Shown here one piece after another: positions 15,603-22,381 of a stretch of DNA of 22,381 nucleotides. The number at the start of each line of letters is the position of its first letter. The stretch's first letter is position 1. The DNA comes from Chrysochromulina tobinii (Eukaryota; Haptophyta; Prymnesiales; Chrysochromulinaceae). The notes under the pieces were generated by a model. It was not told the DNA's origin. It was given only the letters and a program-made list of their open reading frames with translations, and searched no databases. Position numbers and translations under genes: made by a program. Where the stretch lies: positions 1 through 22,381 of the forward strand of contig JWZX01002393.1 of NCBI GenBank assembly GCA_001275005.1, read 5' to 3'.

Positions 15603-16241
15603 TCACCGAGCTTCTGTCTCGAGCTCGAAATCGTCCACCTCTGCAAAGTGCTCCACCAGGCGCCGGAGCTTCTCCTCGGTGAAAGCCTCTTGCATCCTCG
15701 TGGGCCGCTTCTTGAAGGTTGTACGAGCGGATGCGGCGCTGGACACAGATGGATGGATCTGCGGTGCTGCTCTCTTATCGATGCTGTGCTGGCTCGACGC
15801 GACTGCCGCAGGCGAGGGAGGTCCTGCTGGCGAGAGGACCTGGGCCGTGGTGGCGTTGCTGCCGCTGCTGCCGCTGCTGCCGCCGCTGCCGTCGCTGCCG
15901 CCGCTGCTGCTGCTGCTGCTGCTGCCGCCACTACCACTGCCCTTGCTGCTCGGTAGCTTCGAAGCTGAGGGAGCCTTGCGGGACAGCAGGCGTGGGAAAT
16001 TGTATTGAGAAGCGGGGGCCGTCTCAAGCTTTTCCTCGTCGAGCTCAGCAAAGGAATGCTTCAGCTTGTGAAGCCTTTCCTCCTCGGGGTGAGCGATCGC
16101 CCACAGCCGCAGGAAGCCGTGCTGGCGCATGATGTCGCGAAAGCGATGGCAAGTCTGGCCGAGCTTCTGGGCGCTCTTTCGAGCGTGAAGAATGAGCATG
16201 ATCTTGGTCAGCAGCTCGTCGTCGAGCGCGAGCAGCGCCAT
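15603..16241 (-). CDS. F-box-like protein with Ser/Gly linker
   Basis: 212 aa. Residues about 3-50 (LALDDELLTKIMLILHARK, LGQTCHRFRDIM, FLRLWAI) fit the F-box pattern of hydrophobic positions, LxxL start and Cys/Arg/Phe 'C..FR.I' segment. F-box proteins connect substrates to SCF ubiquitin ligases through Skp1. A Ser/Gly run (about 97-125, from AGC/GGC triplets) separates two similar helices: LHKLKHSFAELDEEKLETA near 62-80 and LRRLVEHFAEVDDFELETEA near 190-210. No LRR, WD40 or Kelch substrate domain is present, so the protein is short for an F-box adaptor or ends at an unseen exon. The terminal CGGTGA overlaps a possible GT donor. Confidence 0.65.
   Translation of the reverse strand: MALLALDDELLTKIMLILHARKSAQKLGQTCHRFRDIMRQHGFLRLWAIAHPEEERLHKLKHSFAELDEEKLETAPASQYNFPRLLSRKAPSASKLPSSKGSGSGGSSSSSSSGGSDGSGGSSGSSGSNATTAQVLSPAGPPSPAAVASSQHSIDKRAAPQIHPSVSSAASARTTFKKRPTRMQEAFTEEKLRRLVEHFAEVDDFELETEAR
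15855..15935 (-). repeat. GCC/GCT triplet repeat encoding the Ser/Gly linker
   Basis: Mixed CTG and CCG triplets on the plus strand (AGC and GGC codons on the minus) encode SSSSSSSGGSDGSGGSSGSS in the F-box-like protein. Confidence 0.85.
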
Positions 16242-16506
16242 ATGGTCGCACTCCCGCCGAACTACTGTACCCGGTTGTAGCGTGAATGTGAATGTGAGTC
16301 TGTGTGATTTCTCCTTGGGGAGGGTTTTTCATCACTTTACACTTAGGTAGTTTCCCTATGGTGTTTCAACATAGTGAAGGGCCGACGGTACGGTCCAGGA
16401 GAGATCCCCTCGATTTACTCGATTCGTACCGTACTTGGTCTCTACCCGGTACCCTTTTGGGCCGCTGAAAAGTAGCAAAAACCAAGGCAAGGCCGTGCAC
16501 CACGCG
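16242..16506. promoter_or_regulatory. F-box gene upstream region, with duplicated element and 8-bp inverted repeat
   Basis: This is both the 5' region of the F-box gene and the 3' region of the next minus-strand gene. The 31-nt element (16282-16312) ends 41 bp before the F-box ATG. ACGGTACG (16385-16392) and CGTACCGT (16425-16432) are perfect inverted repeats with a 32-nt loop, about 75 nt past the stop of the upstream gene. Confidence 0.5.
16282..16312 (-). repeat. Duplicated 31-nt element, copy 2
   Basis: It differs from 12634-12664 at one position (A for T at position 16). GGTTG follows on the same side in both copies, extending the similarity to about 38 nt. It sits in the probable leader or core promoter of the F-box gene. 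Confidence 0.85.
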
Positions 16507-19317
16507 TCACGCCGATGGGGCGTCATCGTCCCCGTCCCTCATCTCGAGGGGGATCTCACTGAAAGCTCGGATGCGCGACTCCTTCCACGAGATGCTCGCG
16601 CCGATGCAGCGCCAGCAGAGCCGGTGGCTGCCCGCGTGGCACTGCAGCCCGCGCCACTTGGTCGAGACCGCGTCGCCACACTCCTGGCACTCTCCCGCCA
16701 CCTGCCAATCCGTCCAGCCCGCGGGCACGAGTGGGCGGAGCACGCCACACAGCGGTTTGACGAAGCGCGCGAAGCTGCTCAGCTCGGCGATGATCAGTCG
16801 CGCCTCGTGCTCCTCGCGCTCGGAGAGAGGCTTCCGTGTCTGGTAGGGCTCCTCCAGCTGCGTGATGTACACGTAGAGCTGGCGCATGAGCGTGTCGAAG
16901 CGCGCGCCCGCCACGCAATCCAGCTGCGCGCCGTGGTAGTACTGCTGCCGGGGACAGCGGCGGCAGACGGCCTCGCGTACGGCACCCGGCTCCCGCCGGA
17001 AGGGTCCGAGGGCGTCAAACAGGGACTCGACGTCGTACGGGTTCTCGTCCCTCCATAGGATGCGTGGCTGCGTGCTCACAGGCACGACCAGCCGCCCTTC
17101 GGTGGCGCCGAGCCCGCGCAGGCTGCTCAGGTTGAAGGGGTGCACCGTCTCCTGGAGCGTCGGGTTGAGCACGTCGCGATGGCGCACCACAATCTCGAGA
17201 TCGGGGAACTTGGACGGGGCGAGCGAGAGGCCGCCGTGCATGCCGACCAGATGCTTCGCATCGAGCATCAGCCGCGCCGTCGGCCACTCGTCGTAGTACG
17301 ACGTCGCCGTCTGCATGGGCACTGTGGCTGCCTCTGCTTCCCAGTCGGGTGTCGAGTGGACGCGCACGTGAAAGTGGACGATGCTGGGGAAGGGGGCGAA
17401 CTGGCGAGGCTCCAGCGTCCCTATGCCGCGCCGCCGCCACGTGCCCGTGCCCGGCCGCTCCTTGCTCGCGTCGATGAGCGGCGCCGTTTCGGGCGCACTC
17501 CGTGGCGGCGTCGCCCCACGGGATGAGGTGCGCGGTGTGCGCGGTGTGCGCCCACCACCACCTCCTCCTTTGCTGCGCGCGTCCTCCTCTTCGGGCACCA
17601 GCACGCCCTCGCGGAAGGTGGCGCGCGCGTTGCGGAAGATGACGAACCACGCCTGATCGGGCTCTTCGAGCTGTGGAAGACGGACGGCTGACGGTACGCT
17701 GTGAACGGGCGGTGAGCGTGGAGTGGGTGAGGGGCGCAAGGGCGGGCGCGAGGGCGGATTGTGCGCCGAGATGGGCGCGTGCGTCGTGCCGGGCGCCACC
17801 GTCGAGCTCGACGGAAGGCGGCACGCCGACGAGGGTGCCTTTGCCTTGGGCGTCGGGCGATGGCGGCTTGGATCGAGCTCATCATCGTCGTCATCCACGT
17901 CGCCCGAGGCAGTGGCGCCGCCGCCTGCGCCACCTGCACCTCGCTGCCCTCTAGCAAGAGACTTGGAGGAGATGGCTAGAGTTGGCTGGGAAGCGGTTGC
18001 GGCGTCGTCGGAGTTTCGTCGGAGGGTTTCGTCGGAGTTTCGTCGGAGGGTTTCGTCGGAGTCGAGAGGCGAGAGTGCGCCCTTGACGAAGCCCTTGACG
18101 CAACGGGCGCTCGCGGGCGACTTACGAGGCGTTGCCTCCGGTACGGGGGCACGTGCTGGCAGCGGAGCAGCAGCGGCAGGGGCGCACGCGGCGGCCACTG
18201 CCGGGGAGTTCCCCGACACACTCGAGCGCAGGGTGCCGAAGACGCTTGGCACGACGCTCGGCGTACCGCCAGTGACTGATCGGAGTGTGCGGAGCGGTGG
18301 CACCTGTAGCGGCCCCGGCCCACAACCGGTCGAGACCGTCCATATTGACCGTGGCAGGGTCTGGACGCCGACCGTGCGCGGAGGTAGCAGCTTGAGAAGG
18401 GGCAGGCTGCGAGAATCGATCGGGTCGCAGCCTGTCGTCTTGAGCTTCGGGAGCTCGGGTGGCGCGAGCGTTTGGATGGAAGCGTCACATGCGACCGTTA
18501 GCACGAGGGACGCCTGCGTGGCGGCCTCGCACGTCTTGGGAGCAAGAGGCGGCGGCGGAGTCGTTGGAGGCGGCGGAGGCGGAGCAGGAGGCGGCGGGGG
18601 AGGAGCGGGAGGAGGAGCTGGAGCGACAGGTGGAGGAGGAGCAGGAGCGGCAGCAGCAGGAGGAGCTGGAGCGGCAGCAGGAGGAGGAGCTGGAGGTGCT
18701 GAAGGTGGTGGTGGCGAGGAAGGCGGCCGAGGCTTTGGCGGCGATGGTGGCAGCGGCGGTGGAGGCAGCACAAAGGTAGTTGAAAAGACGGTGCGTGGCG
18801 ACGACTTTGAAACTGGCCTAGTGATGGCGATTGGCCCAGCATACGCATCTTTGTCTTCACCACCGTGGCAGCGCATGGCGATGCCAACCACGATGACGCA
18901 CGCAGCCATTATGAACAGCACGAGGTTTGCGGCGCCGACTGGAGCGCCCGAGGTATTGCGCGTAACCACGCTGATCGCGATGCCAAAGGCCCACGCACCA
19001 ATTGCTATACCACGGCGTGCGAGCCACGGCAGAACCGCGAGCGGCAGAGAGAGTGCCAGCCAAAGTTCGAGCGCGAGGCTCCTCGAGGATTGCATTTCCG
19101 TAGACCAGACGGTGAGAGTGCCCACCGTGAAGCTTCCAAGAAGTAGCGCCCACGGCAGGACAGCCTGCTGCGTGAGCATGTGTGGTGGCGGTGACGGAGG
19201 GGGCAAGGGTGGCGGCTTCGTCGGAGGCGGCACTGCGCCGCCCTGGAGCAGAGGCGGCGGGCGGCCACCAAACGAGGGCGGGGATTGCGATTTCGGATAG
19301 TTTTCGGATTGGCCCAT
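16507..19317 (-). CDS. Four-helix membrane protein with proline-rich linker and C-terminal Cys/His cluster
   Basis: 936 aa from ATG 19317 (MGQSENYPK). An upstream in-frame ATG at 19437 adds 40 unlikely residues. A Pro-rich start is followed by hydrophobic helices at about 51-71, 81-100, 103-118 and 130-149. Residues about 175-260 are nearly all Pro/Ala/Ser. The middle is disordered, with a twin SDETLRRN repeat and an Asp run. From about residue 600 the sequence is more ordered (QAWFVIFRNARATF, IVHFHVRVHSTPDWE). The tail has CRRC-x12-C near 785-801 and ECQECGD-x11-CHAGSHRLCWRCIG at 876-906, a Cys/His pattern that could bind two zinc ions (RING or B-box-like, not a standard RING). Function is unknown; membrane-tethered binding or ubiquitin-related roles are guesses. 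Confidence 0.78.
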   Translation of the reverse strand: MGQSENYPKSQSPPSFGGRPPPLLQGGAVPPPTKPPPLPPPSPPPHMLTQQAVLPWALLLGSFTVGTLTVWSTEMQSSRSLALELWLALSLPLAVLPWLARRGIAIGAWAFGIAISVVTRNTSGAPVGAANLVLFIMAACVIVVGIAMRCHGGEDKDAYAGPIAITRPVSKSSPRTVFSTTFVLPPPPLPPSPPKPRPPSSPPPPSAPPAPPPAAAPAPPAAAAPAPPPPVAPAPPPAPPPPPPAPPPPPPTTPPPPLAPKTCEAATQASLVLTVACDASIQTLAPPELPKLKTTGCDPIDSRSLPLLKLLPPRTVGVQTLPRSIWTVSTGCGPGPLQVPPLRTLRSVTGGTPSVVPSVFGTLRSSVSGNSPAVAAACAPAAAAPLPARAPVPEATPRKSPASARCVKGFVKGALSPLDSDETLRRNSDETLRRNSDDAATASQPTLAISSKSLARGQRGAGGAGGGATASGDVDDDDDELDPSRHRPTPKAKAPSSACRLPSSSTVAPGTTHAPISAHNPPSRPPLRPSPTPRSPPVHSVPSAVRLPQLEEPDQAWFVIFRNARATFREGVLVPEEEDARSKGGGGGGRTPRTPRTSSRGATPPRSAPETAPLIDASKERPGTGTWRRRGIGTLEPRQFAPFPSIVHFHVRVHSTPDWEAEAATVPMQTATSYYDEWPTARLMLDAKHLVGMHGGLSLAPSKFPDLEIVVRHRDVLNPTLQETVHPFNLSSLRGLGATEGRLVVPVSTQPRILWRDENPYDVESLFDALGPFRREPGAVREAVCRRCPRQQYYHGAQLDCVAGARFDTLMRQLYVYITQLEEPYQTRKPLSEREEHEARLIIAELSSFARFVKPLCGVLRPLVPAGWTDWQVAGECQECGDAVSTKWRGLQCHAGSHRLCWRCIGASISWKESRIRAFSEIPLEMRDGDDDAPSA
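18005..18060 (-). repeat. 24-nt tandem repeat encoding S-D-E-T-L-R-R-N
   Basis: Plus-strand GTTTCGTCGGAG occurs in alternating units (with and without GGG), giving two full SDETLRRN units and a partial third in the protein. Confidence 0.85.
18540..18775 (-). repeat. GGA/GGC purine-rich tract encoding poly-Pro/Ala
   Basis: The plus strand is strongly purine-rich (GGAGGA, GGCGGC, GGAGCA units) over more than 200 bp; the coding strand gives PPPPAPP-type runs. Strand asymmetry of this sort can form triplex or G-quadruplex structures. Confidence 0.8.
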
Positions 19318-19439
19318 GTTGTGATAAAAGGCTCGTGAAACTCTCGTGCATGCAAATCTGGAATCGATGTACGAGAACCAGCATGGGAGTATCGTCCTGG
19401 TGCTGAAACAGATGAGAAGTTCCCAAAAGTCGTGCATGC
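19318..19439. promoter_or_regulatory. Short divergent promoter region
   Basis: Only 122 bp separate the divergent starts at 19317 (-) and 19440 (+). It includes GCATGCATG-type repeats near 19434. Both promoters or leaders must be compact or overlap the genes. Confidence 0.5.
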
Positions 19440-22381
19440 ATGTGCCAACGGTGTTGTGAAAAAATAGAAGGGCAGTTATTGTGGATGCAACTGGTGGCGT
19501 TCTGCTTGGCGGCGGCGTCGGCTACGACGCCGCAGCAGCGTGACCGCTGGCAGCACCTTTCAGAACTCAAGGAAGTCGAGTACGAGCCCGTGCCTCACCG
19601 TCGGAAGCTCGAGCACACGAACTCTGCCGCCTTCGGCTCGTTCGGCTCGTTTGGTTCGCACGCACTCACATCGCTCGTCGTCTTTGTTCCGTCGTACGCA
19701 TCCTTGCCAGTTGCCGCGCCGCTCTCGCCTCCGCCACCCTCGCCCATGCCTCCACCGCGCCCCTCGAGGCCGCCGCTGCCGCTCGCGCCTCCACCACCTC
19801 CAGCTTTTCCCGGACAGAGCCTCGTGGGGCTCGGCTGCACTGACCCCGGGGCGGACAACTACGTTCCAGGTGCGACCCGAGAGGATGGTTCGTGCACCTA
19901 CAACAGCATCGTGGGGTGCACCGACTCGCGCGCTGCCAACTACATCCCCCAAGCCAACGTGGACTCGGGTCAGTGCATCATCCCCGTCATCGGCTGCACC
20001 GTCCCTTGGGCCCTCAACTACAATCCAGATGCCAATCTGTACAACCCGTTGGTCGTGGCTTGTGACTTGACGATCCGCGGCTGCACGGACTCTCGGCAGC
20101 TGGGGTACAATCCGGAGGCGTCGCAGGACGATGGCACCTGCATCCCCAGGGTGTATGGGTGCCTCAGCTCGCACGCGCTCAATTACAACATTTCGGCCAA
20201 TTCCATGCGCAGCGCGAGTGACTGCCGGTTCGTGACGTACGGCTGCATGGACCAAGCGGCGATCAACTACAACCCGCTCGCGACAGCCGAGCATCCGTCG
20301 GGGGCGCCGCCATATGCATGCAGGCCCTCCGTCCCAGGTTGTTCCTCGCCGATGGCTCTCAATTATTGGCGGGATGCGACTACGGACGATGGTTCGTGTT
20401 ACACGCCGGTACTCCTGACGCCCGCTGAGGTGACGAGCGCGTGCTTCATGCCAGCGTGCTCGACCACGAGGACGACGGGCTGCGCGCTCAATAGCGACCT
20501 CGCACTCCTCGACAACGAGATAACTCGAATCCCCCAGGCGCGCCGACAGGCGGTGGCGAGCACGTGTGCGGCAGGTAGGGCACTGGCCACATGCTACTTC
20601 TGCGACAGTCTGCTGCCGGCCGTGGCCTCCACGCCGGGCGCGGCCAACTTCACGGGGACGCGCGCCTACCTGCAGCAGATCCACAGCTTCCTCGTCCAGT
20701 TCTGCACTGGATCCCCAAACCCTCTGAACCAATGCTCGCTGATTGTGGACGGATGCGTCGTCCCCACAGCCTCCAACTACAACCCTCTCGCCACCATGCA
20801 GATCATGGCGCAGTGCGTGTACACGACGGCCGGCTGCAAGGACTCCAGCGCGCTCAACTACAACGCACGCGCGCAACTGGCAAACAACACGATGTGCCGT
20901 CACACGCGGATTGGCTGCGCTCTCCAGGGCGCGGCCACCTTCGACCCTGATGCGACGCAGCAGTGCCTTCCAATCGACAGGTGCTGCGTGTTTGACCGAC
21001 ACGGCTGCACGGAGCCGAGCGCCCTCAATTTCAATGCGCTCGCCAACATCGAGGACGGCTCGTGCAGATACCCCGCCGAGGGCTGCATGGACCCCGGCGC
21101 GCTCAACTACAATGCGAGTGCCACCGTCCAATCGACTCCAAGCCTATGTACCTATCGCTCTCGAGGTTGCCGCGAGAGGAGTGCGCTCAACTATGCATCG
21201 TTCGCTACCGTCGGGTGCGAGCACAATGTGTCCGGGGATGTGCGGCCGACCGATCCGTGCCCATGCGCGTATTCGGGCTGCGCGGTCAGCACCGCCTCCA
21301 ACTTCCGGCCGAAGGCCAACACGCTCACCCTCATCGCCGCCCGAGCTCTTGTCCTCGTCAACGGAAGCACCTACACGAGCGCGGCGGACGCGTGCACGTT
21401 TCCGGTCGTCGGCTGCCGAAATTCGGCGGCGTCGAACTACAACGCGCTGGCGACCGGAGGCGACGCCTCGTATTGCCAATTTACAGGGTGCCTGCGCTCC
21501 GATGCGCTCAACTACAATCCGACCGCGCTGGTGCCCGGCCTCTGCCGGCTGAATGTGACGGGGTGCACCGACACGAGTGCTGACAATTACAACGCGGCGG
21601 CAACCGTTGACGACGGCACGTGCATCCTTGCGGGGTGTACCGACTCGCGAAACCCATTTGGGTACGACCCGCGTGCGAACACGTACCGGTGCAACGAGGC
21701 CTATCATTTCGGATGCACCGATTCGACGGCCTTCAACTACGATCCCGCTGCCACGCACGACCCCACGGGGACCGCCTGCATGCACATCGGCTGCCTCGAC
21801 AGCACGTTCGACACGTACGGCGTGCGTCACAACGGCCAGCTGCATGGCATCAACAGCGCGGCGTACTTGGCGGGCGGCGCGTGCTGCGCACGCAGCACCC
21901 CTTACTGCCCCGATCCTCAGGCATCCAACTACATCGCCGCCTTGCACGCGAGAGCCAATCAGACCACTACCGTATGTGGGACAATGATCCCTCTGCTGAA
22001 GCCGACTCTCACGCGATGCACGTACGGTGGGTGCCTCGACCCCACGGACACCACCTACAACCCCTCCGCGACATGGAGCGACGACTCCCGGTGCAGTGGC
22101 ATCCGCGTTCCCTCGCCGCCACCCAAGCCGCCGCCACCCTCGCCACCGCCGCCCTCGCATCCGCCCTCGCCGCCACCGCCGCCGGTACCACCACCTTCTC
22201 CGCCGCCTCCTTCGCCGCCGCCGCCCTCGCCGTCGTCACCTCCTCGGCCTCCTCCATCACCGCCGTCGCCGTCGCCGGAGCCCTCGTCGCCCCCCTCCCC
22301 TCCTGCGCCACCTCGACGACCGCAGAGTCCGCGGCCACCAGCTTTGCCCCCGTCCCCGAGCCCCTCGCCGCCCGCCCTCCC
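19440..22381 (+). CDS. Secreted cysteine-repeat (GCTD..NY..A..DGSC) protein with Pro-rich linkers, 3' end outside window
   Basis: The frame is open from 19416 to the window end, about 980 codons without a stop. ATG 19440 gives a 28-residue signal peptide (hydrophobic LLWMQLVAFCLAAASA); ATG 19485 would leave only 13 residues. A Pro/Ser linker (about 95-128) precedes some 21 repeats of about 20-40 residues, each GC-[TMLRK]-x-x-x-A-x-NY-x-x-x-A-x-(D-D-G-S)-C, such as GCTDPGADNYVPGATREDGSC. An unrelated Cys-rich insert of about 110 residues (20407-20748) interrupts them. After the last repeat (near 22078) comes a Pro/Ser tail (SPPPP, PPPSPPPP) reaching the window edge, like algal hydroxyproline-rich wall proteins. 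Two Cys per repeat suggest disulfide-closed modules. A cell-surface or scale role is likely; the binding partner is unknown. Confidence 0.88.
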   Translation, partial: MCQRCCEKIEGQLLWMQLVAFCLAAASATTPQQRDRWQHLSELKEVEYEPVPHRRKLEHTNSAAFGSFGSFGSHALTSLVVFVPSYASLPVAAPLSPPPPSPMPPPRPSRPPLPLAPPPPPAFPGQSLVGLGCTDPGADNYVPGATREDGSCTYNSIVGCTDSRAANYIPQANVDSGQCIIPVIGCTVPWALNYNPDANLYNPLVVACDLTIRGCTDSRQLGYNPEASQDDGTCIPRVYGCLSSHALNYNISANSMRSASDCRFVTYGCMDQAAINYNPLATAEHPSGAPPYACRPSVPGCSSPMALNYWRDATTDDGSCYTPVLLTPAEVTSACFMPACSTTRTTGCALNSDLALLDNEITRIPQARRQAVASTCAAGRALATCYFCDSLLPAVASTPGAANFTGTRAYLQQIHSFLVQFCTGSPNPLNQCSLIVDGCVVPTASNYNPLATMQIMAQCVYTTAGCKDSSALNYNARAQLANNTMCRHTRIGCALQGAATFDPDATQQCLPIDRCCVFDRHGCTEPSALNFNALANIEDGSCRYPAEGCMDPGALNYNASATVQSTPSLCTYRSRGCRERSALNYASFATVGCEHNVSGDVRPTDPCPCAYSGCAVSTASNFRPKANTLTLIAARALVLVNGSTYTSAADACTFPVVGCRNSAASNYNALATGGDASYCQFTGCLRSDALNYNPTALVPGLCRLNVTGCTDTSADNYNAAATVDDGTCILAGCTDSRNPFGYDPRANTYRCNEAYHFGCTDSTAFNYDPAATHDPTGTACMHIGCLDSTFDTYGVRHNGQLHGINSAAYLAGGACCARSTPYCPDPQASNYIAALHARANQTTTVCGTMIPLLKPTLTRCTYGGCLDPTDTTYNPSATWSDDSRCSGIRVPSPPPKPPPPSPPPPSHPPSPPPPPVPPPSPPPPSPPPPSPSSPPRPPPSPPSPSPEPSSPPSPPAPPRRPQSPRPPALPPSPSPSPPAL
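19813..22095 (+). repeat. About 21 tandem protein modules of the GC..NY..A..C type
   Basis: The modules are highly diverged at DNA level but share GC near the start, A.NYN in the middle and C at the end. Canonical modules start near 19819, 19915, 20080, 21004, 21562 and 21712. Divergent ones lose the DDGSC ending or lengthen the second half (for example near 21196 and 21277). Confidence 0.85.

Noticed and set aside
17723-19300. 525-residue Gly-rich plus-strand ORF
   Set aside because: The Gly run is the antisense of the poly-Pro linker; the minus frame has membrane helices and a Cys/His domain.
19560-21131. 523-residue minus-strand ORF opposite the repeat protein
   Set aside because: Arg/Val/His-biased translation mirrors the plus-strand codons; the plus frame has clear repeats, a signal peptide and no stop. 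It is a GC-driven shadow.
21144-22160. 338-residue minus-strand ORF with RRIG/VRA-like repeats
   Set aside because: The periodicity is the reverse complement of the Cys-module repeats and Pro-rich tail; no independent domain.

Overview
This window looks like nuclear DNA from a GC-rich, gene-dense unicellular alga. A prymnesiophyte haptophyte (Emiliania/Chrysochromulina type) fits best, with a pelagophyte as the alternative. The reasons are eukaryotic gene families (CEP57, F-box, FN3/EF-hand), GT-AG introns, CAG/CCG-type codon runs (poly-Gln, poly-Pro, poly-Ala), closely spaced divergent gene pairs, arsenosugar synthesis, and a secreted protein built from 'GCTD..A.NY.P.A...DGSC' repeats. No bacterial operon structure, rRNA, tRNA, CRISPR array or intact transposon was seen. 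High GC makes long antisense ORFs common; these were discarded.

Layout. (1) 570-1993 (-): a two-exon arsS gene (radical SAM enzyme of arsenosugar synthesis). Its in-frame TGA falls exactly where the family carries a conserved C-terminal Cys/Sec, and a SECIS-like hairpin lies in the 3' UTR, so it is probably a selenoprotein. (2) 2233-4851 (+): a CEP57-like centrosome/basal-body protein with large low-complexity inserts, divergent from arsS. (3) 5027-10138 (-): a giant FN3 plus multi-EF-hand protein, convergent with CEP57. (4) 10430-12274 (+): a disordered protein ending in a Pol-beta-type nucleotidyltransferase domain, divergent from the EF-hand gene. (5) 12964-14845 (+): a coiled-coil, Gln/Pro-rich protein with one C-terminal membrane segment. 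It has a +1 frame break near 13450 and a probable 57-nt intron whose donor overlaps the apparent stop. (6) 15603-16241 (-): an F-box-like protein. (7) 16507-19317 (-): a four-helix membrane protein with a proline-rich linker and a C-terminal Cys/His cluster. (8) 19440-22381 (+, runs off the window): a secreted Cys-repeat protein with proline-rich linkers.

The genes do not form an obvious pathway. The strongest discovery is the combination of a eukaryotic ArsS, an in-frame TGA in its conserved tail, an eight-codon continuation matching the family, and a downstream SECIS candidate. Second is a 31-nt element, with one mismatch, present at 12634-12664 and 16282-16312; the latter copy sits just upstream of the F-box start.
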